Shown piece by piece: positions 1-7,704 of a stretch of DNA of 25,499 nt. The notes beneath the pieces are model-generated. The model ran no database searches and was not told the origin of the DNA. It was given only the letters and a program-made list of their open reading frames with translations. Positions within the stretch are counted from its first letter, which is position 1, and every line of letters starts with the position of its first letter. This stretch comes from DASULK01 sp036381835. GTDB lineage: Bacteria > Actinomycetota > Actinomycetes > Mycobacteriales > Micromonosporaceae. The DNA is taken from contig DASVCA010000038.1 of the NCBI GenBank assembly GCA_036381835.1, positions 1 to 25,499 of the forward strand, given 5' to 3'. The position numbers were made by a program, and so were the translations under genes.

Positions 1-379
1 GGATGTCGGCCAGGCAGGCGAGGCCGAGCCCCGCCCCCGCCACGTGCCCCTGGGCGGCGACCACCAGGGGGGCCGGCAGCGCCACCAGTCTGGCGAGCGC
101 GGCGTGCAGATAGCTGGTCACCGCCACCAGGTGGTCGGGGATGTCCTGCTGCTCCCGGAAGCTCTTCAGGTCCCCGCCGACGCAGAAGTGGTCACCGGCA
201 CCGGTCAGCAGCACGCAGCGGCTGGCTGCGGTGCGCTCCAGCAGGGTTGCTTCGAGCAGTTCGCGGGCGAGCGTCAGGTCGATCGCGTTGCGGCGGTGCG
301 GCCGGTCGAGCATCAGATGGGTGACCCCGGCGTGCCAGCTGACCCGGATCCGGGTGAACTCGACTGCTTCTTCGTTCAT
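1..379 (-). CDS. Enoyl-CoA hydratase/isomerase (crotonase family), 3' end outside the window
   Basis: The first 126 residues are readable; the rest lies beyond base 1. The crotonase oxyanion-hole motifs are both present: FCVGGDLK near residues 68-75 and GHVAGAGLGLA near residues 110-120. Family members hydrate 2-enoyl-CoA thioesters or isomerise, dehalogenate or cleave related acyl-CoAs, in the cytosol. The catalytic Glu pair expected after residue 126 cannot be checked. The ATG start (377-379) overlaps the TGA of the upstream ketosynthase as ATGA, so the two are translationally coupled. Because the island upstream encodes a glutaryl-CoA dehydrogenase-like enzyme, crotonyl-CoA hydration is a reasonable guess, but the coupling to a KAS III-like enzyme leaves a biosynthetic role open. 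Confidence 0.9.
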   Translation of the reverse strand, partial: MNEEAVEFTRIRVSWHAGVTHLMLDRPHRRNAIDLTLARELLEATLLERTAASRCVLLTGAGDHFCVGGDLKSFREQQDIPDHLVAVTSYLHAALARLVALPAPLVVAAQGHVAGAGLGLACLADI

Positions 380-1416
380 GCCGCGCAGACGAAGTCATCC
401 TCGCCCGGCCACCGGATGACCAGGCCGCCGTGGCTCATCCCGGCGCCGAAGGACGCGAGCACCACCCGGTCCCCCGGCTTGATCCGTCCCTGGTCCAGGG
501 CGTCGCGCAGGGCGAGCGGGACGCCCGCGCCGGAGGTGTTGCCGTACCGCTCGACGGTGGTGAAGGTCCGCTCCGCGGGCAGGCCCAGCTTCTCCATGAT
601 CAGGTAGATCAGGTGGTAGTTGGCCTGGTGGAAGACGATCAGGTCGATGTCGTCGAGCGCCATCCCGTTGGCCTCCACCAGCTCCTCGACGAAGCCGGGC
701 ACGACCTCCAGGGCGAAGTCACGCACGGACCGGCCGTGCATGTACGAGAAGTATTCCCCGTAGGCCGATCGTTTCGGGCGGCCGTCCGACCAGGTCCGCG
801 GCTCCCGCTTCACGAACGCGGTCTCGTAGGTGGTCGGATCGCTGCGCAGCAGCGCGGGGCCGACCCCGACCCCCGGCGTCGTGGGCTCCAGCAGGTAGCA
901 GGCCGCGCCGTCTCCGAAGATCACACCGACGGTGCGGTCCTCGGGGTCGAAGAGTTTGGTGTTGACGTCCGACAACACCACCGCGACCCGACGGTACTGC
1001 CCGGAGGCGATGTACTTGGCACCGACGTCGAGTGCGAACGTGCCGCCGGGGCAACCGCCGCTGTTGACGTCGAAACCGGCCACCCCGCGCATGCCGACCT
1101 TACGCATGATCGCCACCGCGGCCGCCGGGATCATGTTGTCCGGGGTGTAGGTGCCGCATATCACGAGGTCGATCGAATCGGGGCTGACCCGGGCACGCCG
1201 GCAGGCGTCGAGCAGGGCGGCCGCACCCAGGTCCGAGGTCCACTCGTCCGGTGCGGACCAGCGTCGCGTCTGGATGCCGATGTGCCTGTCGATCCACTCC
1301 TCGGTGGTGTCGAACATCTTCTCCAGGTCGGAGTTGGTCACCAGGCGCTCGGGCAGGTGACCGCCGATCGCCCGGATACCTACGCCGTAGCGCTTGTCGA
1401 CCGTCGTCTCTTCCAT
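376..1416 (-). CDS. 3-oxoacyl-ACP synthase III-like ketosynthase (KAS III/thiolase fold)
   Basis: This 346-residue protein has the full KAS III length. The Cys-His-Asn triad is visible as C122 (NSGGCPGG), H263 (VFHQAN) and N293 (YGNTSGAG). The C-terminal GDRVVLASFGAG stretch is typical of the family. Such enzymes perform decarboxylative or non-decarboxylative Claisen condensation of an acyl-CoA starter. The context around the nucleophile (SGGCPGG) differs from the AACAG context of housekeeping FabH, and no fatty-acid synthase genes lie nearby, so it is probably not the primary FabH. Start chosen at 1416: AGGAG lies 8 bases upstream, whereas the open frame extends 26 codons further without a ribosome site. 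Its stop overlaps the start of the following enoyl-CoA hydratase gene. The acyl substrate is unknown. Confidence 0.88.
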   Translation of the reverse strand: MEETTVDKRYGVGIRAIGGHLPERLVTNSDLEKMFDTTEEWIDRHIGIQTRRWSAPDEWTSDLGAAALLDACRRARVSPDSIDLVICGTYTPDNMIPAAAVAIMRKVGMRGVAGFDVNSGGCPGGTFALDVGAKYIASGQYRRVAVVLSDVNTKLFDPEDRTVGVIFGDGAACYLLEPTTPGVGVGPALLRSDPTTYETAFVKREPRTWSDGRPKRSAYGEYFSYMHGRSVRDFALEVVPGFVEELVEANGMALDDIDLIVFHQANYHLIYLIMEKLGLPAERTFTTVERYGNTSGAGVPLALRDALDQGRIKPGDRVVLASFGAGMSHGGLVIRWPGEDDFVCAA

Positions 1417-1687
1417 CTGCGGCACTCCTAGCAAGGCGGGCACCTTCGGCGCGGTGGAACAACCGCTGCCACGCTCAGCCTCGCCAAGCAGCACCGATAA
1501 CAGTCAGGCCTAGCAGAGCGTCCGATCGCCCTACCCGAACGGGCACCGTGGACAGTGCACCTTCGGGTAGGGCGCCGGGACAGCCCGAAGCGATCCGCAC
1601 CGGCCCGGTCGGCGAAAGCGTCGGCCGCTGCGACAGGTTCCGGGGAAGGGATCGGCGGAGCCGCCGAGGAACTGATCGAGAAACCGA
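1417..1687. other. 271-bp gap between the CoA-transferase and the ketosynthase gene
   Basis: No convincing gene is visible. It contains the 13-bp inverted repeat described separately (1527-1574). A smaller hairpin, CTGATCG (1672-1678) against CGATCAG (1685-1691) with a 6-base loop, overlaps the CoA-transferase stop codon. On the minus strand the gap should carry either the terminator of the eleven-gene operon, a promoter for the ketosynthase pair, or both. I could not find a clear -35/-10 pair for the latter. Confidence 0.5.
1527..1574. terminator. 13-bp perfect inverted repeat, candidate terminator or operator
   Basis: The arms CGCCCTACCCGAA (1527-1539) and TTCGGGTAGGGCG (1562-1574) are exact complements around a 22-base spacer that itself contains GTGCAC. 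It sits about halfway between the CoA-transferase stop and the ketosynthase start, both on the minus strand. There is no T-tract after it, which is common for actinobacterial terminators. The long spacer makes an operator or a partial attenuator a fair alternative. Confidence 0.45.
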
Positions 1688-2854
1688 TCAGCGAGGCGGA
1701 TCGGTCCGTGGTTCGGCCAACACCGACTCGGTGTCGGCGCCCAACCGGGGCGGCGGCCGATGGTAGGCGGCCGGGGTTTCGCTGAGTCTGATCGGGTTCG
1801 CCACCTGGCGGCTGGGCGCACCGCGGACCGGATCCTCGATCTCCACCACCGGGTCCAGTCCGAGCCGCGCGGCCAGGGCGAACGCCTGCCGGATGTCGTT
1901 GATGGGGCCGGCCGGCACTCCCACCGCGGACAGCGTCTCGAACCACTCGTCCGCGGTACGTCCGGCCAACACGCCGCTGAGCGCGGCGACCAGCTCGTCC
2001 CGGTGCGCCACCCGTGCGGCGTTCGTGGCGAAGCGCTCATCCTCGGCGAGCGAGGGCAGCCCCAGCGCGTCGACCAGCGCCCGGAACTGCCGGTCGTTGC
2101 CGACGGCGACGACCAGCGGCCGGTCCGCGGTGGAGAACACCTCGTACGGCGCGATCGATGGATGCCGGTTGCCCATGGCGACCGGGACGACGCCCGCGCC
2201 GAGGTAACCCGCGGCCTGGTTGGTCAACGCGGACAGCAGTGACGACAGGAGGTTCACCTCGACCCGCTGGCCGCGTCCGGTCCGGTCGCGGTGGCGCAAC
2301 GCGGCGAGGATGCCGACCGCGGCGTGCAGCCCGGTGATCACGTCCACGAGCGCCACCCCCACCTTGGTGGGTCGCGCGGGGTCCGGCCCGGTGATGCTCA
2401 TCAGCCCACCGACCGCCTGCACCAGCAGGTCGTACCCGGCCAGGTCACGTCCCTGGTGCGGGCCGAAGCCGGTGACCGAGCAGTACACCAGGCCGGGGTT
2501 GGCGGCGCTGAGCTCGGCATATCCCAAGCCGAGCCGGTCCATGGTGCCGGGGCGGAAGTTCTCCACCACCACGTCGGCCCGACGGGCGAGGTCGCGGGCC
2601 GCCGCCAACCCCTCCGGCGTACGCAGATCGAGCGCCACCGAACGCTTGTTGCGATTGACTCCCAGGAAATAGGTGGCCTCGCCCGACGTCCACGGCGGCC
2701 CCCACGCCCGGGTGTCGTCCCCGGTGTCCGGGCGCTCGATCTTCACGACATCGGCGCCGAGATCGGCGAGCAGCATCGTGGCGTACGGGCCGGCGAGCAC
2801 CCGTCCGAAGTCGGCCACGAGGAGCCCGCCGAGGGCGCCACGGGTCTGGGGCAC
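1688..2854 (-). CDS. CaiB/BaiF family (class III) CoA-transferase
   Basis: The 388-residue protein shows the family's N-terminal Rossmann part (VADFGRVLAGPYAT, then DLGADVVKIERP, NRNKRSVALDL, VVENFRPGTMDRLG). The nucleophilic Asp is D171 in the motif VDVITGLHAA. These enzymes move CoA between carboxylates through an Asp-CoA intermediate. GTG start at 2854 has GAGGA 8 bases upstream; the open frame reaches back to 3538 but that part is the shadow of the acyl-CoA dehydrogenase gene. Its start lies 11 bp after the dehydrogenase stop. Pairing with a glutaryl-CoA dehydrogenase-like gene resembles the glutarate CoA-transferase (SUGCT/GcdG) pairs of other organisms, so glutarate or a substituted glutarate is the favoured acceptor. 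A racemase-type activity cannot be excluded. Confidence 0.9.
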   Translation of the reverse strand: MPQTRGALGGLLVADFGRVLAGPYATMLLADLGADVVKIERPDTGDDTRAWGPPWTSGEATYFLGVNRNKRSVALDLRTPEGLAAARDLARRADVVVENFRPGTMDRLGLGYAELSAANPGLVYCSVTGFGPHQGRDLAGYDLLVQAVGGLMSITGPDPARPTKVGVALVDVITGLHAAVGILAALRHRDRTGRGQRVEVNLLSSLLSALTNQAAGYLGAGVVPVAMGNRHPSIAPYEVFSTADRPLVVAVGNDRQFRALVDALGLPSLAEDERFATNAARVAHRDELVAALSGVLAGRTADEWFETLSAVGVPAGPINDIRQAFALAARLGLDPVVEIEDPVRGAPSRQVANPIRLSETPAAYHRPPPRLGADTESVLAEPRTDPPR

Positions 2855-2865
2855 GTCGTCCGTCC

Positions 2866-4050
2866 TCAGCGGAAGGCCGAGTGGCCGGTCAGCGCCTGCC
2901 CGATGACCAGCGTGTGGACCTCCGACGTGCCCTCGTAGGTGAGCACGGACTCGAGGTTCAGCGCGTGCCGGATGACCGGGTACTCCAAGGTGATGCCGTT
3001 GGCGCCGAGGATCGTGCGGCACTCTCGGGCGACCGCCAACGCCTCGCGCACGTTGTTCAGCTTGCCCACGCTGACCTGCTCGGGCCGCAGCCGTTCCGCC
3101 TCCTTCAACCGCCCGAGCTGCACCGCGAGCAGCATGCCCTTGCCGAGCTCCAGGGTCATGTCGGCGAGCTTGGCCTGGGTCAGCTGATAGGCGGCCAGCG
3201 ATTTGTCGAACACCTCCCGGTCCCGGGCGTAGGCGATGGCCGTCTCCAGGCAGTCCCGGGCCGCGCCCAGCGCGCCGAAGATGATGCCGAACCTGGCCTC
3301 GTTGAGGCAGCCCAAGGGGGCACGAAGGCCGTGCGCGCCGGGCAGCATCGCGTCCTGCGGCAGGCGCACGCCGTCGAGGACCAGCTCGGAGGTCACGGAT
3401 GCGCGCAGCGACATCTTCCCGGGCACGGGGCGGGCGGAGAAGCCGCGGGTGTCGGTCGGCACCACGAAGCCCCGGATGCCGTCCTCGGTCCGCGCCCACA
3501 CCACCGCCACATCGGCCACCGAGCCGTTGGTGATCCACATCTTGGTTCCGTCGATGACCCAGTCGTCACCGTCGCGGCGGGCCGTGGTGCGCATGCCGGC
3601 CGGGTTCGAGCCGAAGTCCGGCTCGGTCAGGCCGAAACAGCCGATCGCCTCGCCGCGGGCCATCCGCGGCAGCCACTCCTGCCGCTGCTGTTCGCTGCCG
3701 TAGGCGTGGATGGCGTACATGGCCAGGGAACCCTGCACGCTGACCAGCGAACGGATGCCCGAGTCGGCCGCCTCCAGCTCCAGGCAGGCCAGGCCGTACG
3801 CGACCGCGCCGGTCCCGGCGCACCCGTAGCCTTTCAGGTGCATGCCGAGCACACCGAGTTCGCCGAGTTCGCGGGCCAGCTCACGGGCCGGCAGCTCGCC
3901 GGACTCGAACCACCGGGGCAGGTGTGGCCGGATCCGGTCGGCGCAGAACTTGCCGACCGTGTCCTGGATCGCCCGCTCCTCCTCGGTGAGCAGCGCGTCG
4001 ATGTCGAACAGGTCCAGTGGCGCGACGGTGCGCTTCGAGGAATCAGACAT
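2866..4050 (-). CDS. gcdH: Acyl-CoA dehydrogenase, glutaryl-CoA dehydrogenase type
   Basis: The 394-residue FAD flavoprotein has the three-part acyl-CoA dehydrogenase layout. The catalytic base is E373 in TYEGTSEVH, inside the GCDH-type C-terminal block (LGANGITLEYPVIRH, then VIGQALTG). The substrate-binding block ELEAADSGIRSLVSVQ (91-106) keeps E93, R100 and S101, matching E87, R94 and S95 of human GCDH by my alignment, and Y372 precedes the base as in decarboxylating forms. Predicted reaction: glutaryl-CoA to crotonyl-CoA plus CO2. ATG at 4050 has GGAGG 8 bases upstream and overlaps the amidase gene by 8 bp. A close paralogue acting on a substituted glutaryl-CoA is the main alternative. Confidence 0.88.
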   Translation of the reverse strand: MSDSSKRTVAPLDLFDIDALLTEEERAIQDTVGKFCADRIRPHLPRWFESGELPARELARELGELGVLGMHLKGYGCAGTGAVAYGLACLELEAADSGIRSLVSVQGSLAMYAIHAYGSEQQRQEWLPRMARGEAIGCFGLTEPDFGSNPAGMRTTARRDGDDWVIDGTKMWITNGSVADVAVVWARTEDGIRGFVVPTDTRGFSARPVPGKMSLRASVTSELVLDGVRLPQDAMLPGAHGLRAPLGCLNEARFGIIFGALGAARDCLETAIAYARDREVFDKSLAAYQLTQAKLADMTLELGKGMLLAVQLGRLKEAERLRPEQVSVGKLNNVREALAVARECRTILGANGITLEYPVIRHALNLESVLTYEGTSEVHTLVIGQALTGHSAFR

Positions 4051-4903
4051 TCGGTTCGCCTCCAGACTGGAGAGGGGTAACGGCCGCGAACGGTCCGGAT
4101 CGGGTGTGTGGCGGTCGTAGCTCAGGTCGCCGCAGACGCAGCACCGGTTCGGCGCGCCGCTGCGCCACGATCAGTTCGGGATCCAGCTCGGCGACGATCA
4201 CCTCGCTGGCGGTGGAGGTCGCTCGGACGAGCACGTCTCCGCGCGGATCGACGATCATGGACTCCCCGCAGTAGTCGCCGCCGACCGCGTTCGCGGCGAT
4301 CACATAGCATCCGTTGTCCTGCGCCCGGGCCCGGGTGCGCAGGTTGCGCAGGTACTCGGTGCCGGTGCGGATGGCCGAGGAGATGGCGATCAACCCGGCA
4401 CCGGCGAGCGCGAGATCGAGGGCGATCTCGGGAAACCCGTGCTCGAAGCAGATCATCGGGGCGACCGGCACCGGGACACCCGGCACCTCGACGGGGACCG
4501 CCGCCTCGTCCCCGGGAACCAGACCTGCGGCCGCCTCACCCGGCGTCAGGATCGTCTTGCGGTGCCGGCCGACGACCTTTCCACCCGAGATGACGAAACT
4601 CGAGCCGTACAGGCGGTTCTGCGCCCTCTCCAGGTCGTTGAAGACGACGGTGATGCCCGCCTCGACGCCGGCCTCGGCGAGTGCCTGGGGGACCGGCCCG
4701 GGCACGGTGATGCCGCCGCCCGGTGCCCCGGCCCGGATCCAATCGGCGTCGTACCCGCTGATGGCGTATTCGGGCAGGACCACGAGCGCCGCTCCCCGGG
4801 CGGCTGCGGCCCGCACCGCCTCGACGGCGGTGGCGGTGTTCGCTCGGACCTTGCCCACCGGTGATTCGAACTGCGCCGCGGCGATCAGCGTCGGCTCAGT
4901 CAT
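4043..4903 (-). CDS. Carbon-nitrogen hydrolase (nitrilase superfamily amidase)
   Basis: The 286-residue protein carries the complete Glu-Lys-Cys triad: E45 (VVLPEYAISGY), K116 (GRHRKTIL) and C152 (PMICFEHGFPE). The family hydrolyses amides, ureido or nitrile groups through a thioester. There is no signal peptide, so it is cytosolic. GGAGG lies 6 bases before the ATG at 4903; the frame extends 16 codons upstream but into the RpiR gene. It overlaps the RpiR gene by 8 bp and the dehydrogenase gene by 8 bp. Placed just before a glutaryl-CoA dehydrogenase/CoA-transferase pair, it may release a dicarboxylate from its amide, as in omega-amidase or 5-aminovaleramidase. The substrate is inferred from context only. 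Confidence 0.88.
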   Translation of the reverse strand: MTEPTLIAAAQFESPVGKVRANTATAVEAVRAAAARGAALVVLPEYAISGYDADWIRAGAPGGGITVPGPVPQALAEAGVEAGITVVFNDLERAQNRLYGSSFVISGGKVVGRHRKTILTPGEAAAGLVPGDEAAVPVEVPGVPVPVAPMICFEHGFPEIALDLALAGAGLIAISSAIRTGTEYLRNLRTRARAQDNGCYVIAANAVGGDYCGESMIVDPRGDVLVRATSTASEVIVAELDPELIVAQRRAEPVLRLRRPELRPPHTRSGPFAAVTPLQSGGEPNV

Positions 4904-5816
4904 GGCGGACCTCCGAGACGGGACGCATCCGCGGCACCGGATCGAGCACATCGGAGTCGGTCTCCCGCTCGGCCAGGACGTGCCCCTCGAAGTAGAGGTC
5001 GCTGGCGACGGCGGCGGCTGCCCGGCTGCGCTGCGGTTGCAGCAGCGCGATCCGCGCCACCAGCGCCTCGGCCAGGGCCAGCACCCCGGTCATGCTCAGA
5101 CTCGGGCCGATCGACAGCGTCCGGGCCACCAACGTGTGATCCGACACCCGGGCCGCGGGCGACACCGCGCTGTCGGTGATCGCGACGGTCCGGGCACCGA
5201 GCGCCTGCCTGGCGTGGCGCAAGGTGTGGATCGTGGTACGCAGGTAGCGCCACATGCTGATGCCCAGCACGACATCGCCGGGCCCGAGCGGTGCCAACGC
5301 CGGTGCGGCGTCGCTCACGCAGGTGACCAGGGCGGATCGCACACCGATGGTCCGCAGCGACGAGGTCAGGAACTCACCTACCCCGGTGGACACCCCGCCG
5401 GCGGCGACCAGCACCAGACCGGCCTCGGACAGTACCCGGGCCACCTCGTCGAACGACTCGTGATCGAGGCCCTCGAAGGTCTCGTCGATGTTGCGCAGCG
5501 CGTTGTCGCGGATCCGGTTGACGATGCTCTCGTCCTGACCGCCGAGTTCGGCCACCCGTTCGGCGAAGGTGCGCTGCCGGGTCACGTTCACCCGCACGTC
5601 CGCGAGCAGCTCCCGCCAGCCGGAGTAGCCGAGGTTCTGGCAGGTGCGGACCACGGTCGCCGCATCGACCCCGGCTCGGCGTGCCACTTCGCTCACCGAG
5701 GCCATCGCCACCGTCTCCGGGTCGTCGGCGAGGATGCGGGCCACCGATTTCTGCTTCGCGGGCAGGGAGGTGAACCGGCGCCGGATGCGATCCGGCAGGG
5801 GTGGACCCTCGGTCAC
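4896..5816 (-). CDS. RpiR/MurR-family transcriptional regulator (HTH-SIS)
   Basis: The 306-residue protein has an N-terminal HTH_6 domain (about 5-80; helix-turn-helix around MASVSEVARRAGVDAATVVR, 38-57) and a SIS domain (about 125-262). The SIS fold is recognisable (VLVAAGGVSTGVGEFL; GARTVAITDSAVSPAARVSD), but the phosphosugar loop normally reading SxSGxT is replaced by ISMWRYLRTT (186-195). An effector other than a phosphosugar is therefore likely. GTG start at 5816 overlaps the permease stop as GTGA. As the only regulator inside the eleven-gene operon, it probably controls the promoter at 12,797-12,826, perhaps with an acyl or amide ligand of the pathway. Confidence 0.9.
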   Translation of the reverse strand: MTEGPPLPDRIRRRFTSLPAKQKSVARILADDPETVAMASVSEVARRAGVDAATVVRTCQNLGYSGWRELLADVRVNVTRQRTFAERVAELGGQDESIVNRIRDNALRNIDETFEGLDHESFDEVARVLSEAGLVLVAAGGVSTGVGEFLTSSLRTIGVRSALVTCVSDAAPALAPLGPGDVVLGISMWRYLRTTIHTLRHARQALGARTVAITDSAVSPAARVSDHTLVARTLSIGPSLSMTGVLALAEALVARIALLQPQRSRAAAAVASDLYFEGHVLAERETDSDVLDPVPRMRPVSEVRHD

Positions 5817-6682
5817 AGCAGCTCCTTCGTCCGGCGGGCGGTCTCCTGCCGCGGATCCAGGGCGTCTCGGATACCGTCACCGAGCACGTTGACGGCCAGG
5901 ACGACGACGAAGATCGCGACACCGGGCAGGGTAGCGAGCCACCACGCCTGGGTGACGTAGGCGCGGCCGTCGGCGAGCATGTTGCCCCAGCTCGGCTGGG
6001 AGGCGTCCGCGCCGAGCCCGAGGAAGGACAGGGACGCCTCGGTCACGATGACCACGCCGAGTTCCAGGGTCGCGACCACCAGGATCGGTGCGATGATGCT
6101 CGGCAGGATGTGCCCGACCATGAGGCGGAGCCGGGACGCGCCGAGCCCCCGCGCGGACAGGACGAACTCCCGTTCCCGCAGGGAGAGCGTCTCACCGCGG
6201 ACCAGCCGCGCGTACACCACCCAGCTGGTGACGACCAGCGCGATGACGATGTTCTGCAGGCCGCCGCCGATGATCGCGACGACGGCGATCGCCATGAGCA
6301 GGAACGGGAAGGCCAGCCAGGCATCGACGATCCGCATGAACACGGTGTCGATCCAGCCGCCGAAGTATCCGCTGATCAGCCCGACGGCGACGCCGATCAC
6401 CCCGGACAGCGCGACCGCGGCGAAGCCGACCACGAGGGACACCCGCGTGCCGTGAATGAGCCGCGACAGCACGTCCCTGCCCAGCACGTCGGTGCCCAGC
6501 AGGTGCCCGGGCGCCAAGGGCGGCTGCAGCCGGTTGGCCAGGTCCTGGACGTTGGGGTCGTATGGTGCCAGCAGCGGGGCGAACAGTCCCACGACGATGA
6601 ACAGCACGAGCACCGCCAGCGCCGCCATCGCCAGCCAGGATCGGTCGAAGAAGCGGTAGAGGGCGCGCACGCTCACGCTCAT
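5813..6682 (-). CDS. Dipeptide/oligopeptide-type ABC transporter permease (DppC/OppC family)
   Basis: The 289-residue inner-membrane protein has about six hydrophobic segments: the first near residues 15-37, others through the middle, the last near 255-275. It has the DppC N-terminal block (LLAPYDPNVQDL, GHLLGTDVLGRDVLSRLIHG) and the EAA loop (FVLSARGLGASRLRLMVGHILPS split across about 180-205), which docks on the ATPases. ATG at 6682 follows GGGAGG and forms ATGA with the stop of the DppB-type permease; the open frame continues 13 codons upstream without support. It forms the channel with its DppB-type partner. The transported compound is unknown: peptides are usual, but the family also moves opines, sugars, nickel and amides. 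Confidence 0.92.
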   Translation of the reverse strand: MSVSVRALYRFFDRSWLAMAALAVLVLFIVVGLFAPLLAPYDPNVQDLANRLQPPLAPGHLLGTDVLGRDVLSRLIHGTRVSLVVGFAAVALSGVIGVAVGLISGYFGGWIDTVFMRIVDAWLAFPFLLMAIAVVAIIGGGLQNIVIALVVTSWVVYARLVRGETLSLREREFVLSARGLGASRLRLMVGHILPSIIAPILVVATLELGVVIVTEASLSFLGLGADASQPSWGNMLADGRAYVTQAWWLATLPGVAIFVVVLAVNVLGDGIRDALDPRQETARRTKELL

Positions 6683-7695
6683 GCCACCGACCTCCCGTGC
6701 TTGACGCGCGGATCCAGCCAACCGTGCAGCAGATCGGTCGCCAGGTTGACGGCGACGAAGACGATGGCGAGGACGAGCACCGAGCCCTGCACCACGGGGT
6801 AGTCGCGGTTGCGGACCGCCTCGACGATGAGTCGACCGATCCCCGGCCAGGAGAAGACGGTTTCGACGACGATCGCACCGCCGAGCAGGACTCCGATGCG
6901 TACCCCCATGACCGTGATGGTGGCGGGCAGCGCGTTGCGCAGCATGTGTCGTACGACCCGGGGAAAGGACAGGCCGCGCGCCCGCAACGCCTCGACGAAG
7001 TCCTGGTTCTTGACCTCGAGCAGCCCGGAGCGCAGCACTCTGGCCAGGGTGGCCGCGATGGCCGTGCCGAGGGTGACCGCGGGCAGCGCCAGATGTTGCA
7101 GGGCGGAGCCGAGCGCGGTCCAGTTGCGCTGGAGCAGGGCGTCGATCACGACCAGGCCGGTGATGCGCTCAAGTTCGACGTCGACGTCCAGCCGACCGCC
7201 GGCCGGAAACATCCGCAGGTTCACCGAGAAGATCAGGATCAGCATGATGCCGAGCCAGAAGCTGGGCATCGAGATACCGAACAGGGCGGTGACGCTGCCG
7301 CCCCGGTCCCACAGGCTGCCCTGCCGCAGCGCGGACACGATGGCCACCGGGACGGCGATCACGACGGCGATGATCAGCGCCGCGAGGGTGAGTTCGAGGG
7401 TCGCCGGCAGCGTCTCCAGGATCAGCGAGGACACCGGGACGCCGCGACGGATCGACTCACCCAGATCGCCCTGGACGGCCCCGACGGCGAAGGACAGGTA
7501 CTGTTCCGTCAGGGGCCGGTCCAGGCCGATCAGTCGACGGTACTCCGCCTTCTGCTCCGCCGTAACGTTCTCGCCCGCGAACAGGGCATCGACCGGATCA
7601 CCGGGGGTCAGGTGCACCAGGGAGAACACGATGAGCGATACACCGAAGGCCACCAGTACGGTCTGGCCGAGGCGTCGCAGTAGGAATCGGAGCAC
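6679..7695 (-). CDS. Dipeptide/oligopeptide-type ABC transporter permease (DppB/OppB family)
   Basis: The 338-residue polytopic protein opens with the typical MLRFLLRRLGQTVLVAFGV membrane anchor and the HLTPGDPVDAL motif. A GDLGESIRRGVPVSSLI segment and the ISMPSFWLGIMLI segment follow, then the EAA loop (DFVEALRARGLSFPRVVRHM, about 235-254) and a last helix near 305-325. GTG start at 7695 has a TGAGGT site 6 bases upstream and lies 9 bp after the binding-protein gene. It pairs with the DppC-type permease as the membrane channel. Length and motif order are standard. Confidence 0.93.
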   Translation of the reverse strand: MLRFLLRRLGQTVLVAFGVSLIVFSLVHLTPGDPVDALFAGENVTAEQKAEYRRLIGLDRPLTEQYLSFAVGAVQGDLGESIRRGVPVSSLILETLPATLELTLAALIIAVVIAVPVAIVSALRQGSLWDRGGSVTALFGISMPSFWLGIMLILIFSVNLRMFPAGGRLDVDVELERITGLVVIDALLQRNWTALGSALQHLALPAVTLGTAIAATLARVLRSGLLEVKNQDFVEALRARGLSFPRVVRHMLRNALPATITVMGVRIGVLLGGAIVVETVFSWPGIGRLIVEAVRNRDYPVVQGSVLVLAIVFVAVNLATDLLHGWLDPRVKHGRSVA

Positions 7696-7704
7696 CGCTT
7701 AACC

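Noticed and set aside
2855..3538. N-terminal extension of the CoA-transferase frame back to 3,538
   Set aside because: The extra residues make no domain sense and overlap the acyl-CoA dehydrogenase; GTG at 2,854 has a proper ribosome site and the family's normal N-terminus.
4314..5960. A 548-codon plus-strand open frame opposite the amidase and RpiR genes
   Set aside because: Low-complexity composition and exact opposition to two genes with intact catalytic and fold motifs.
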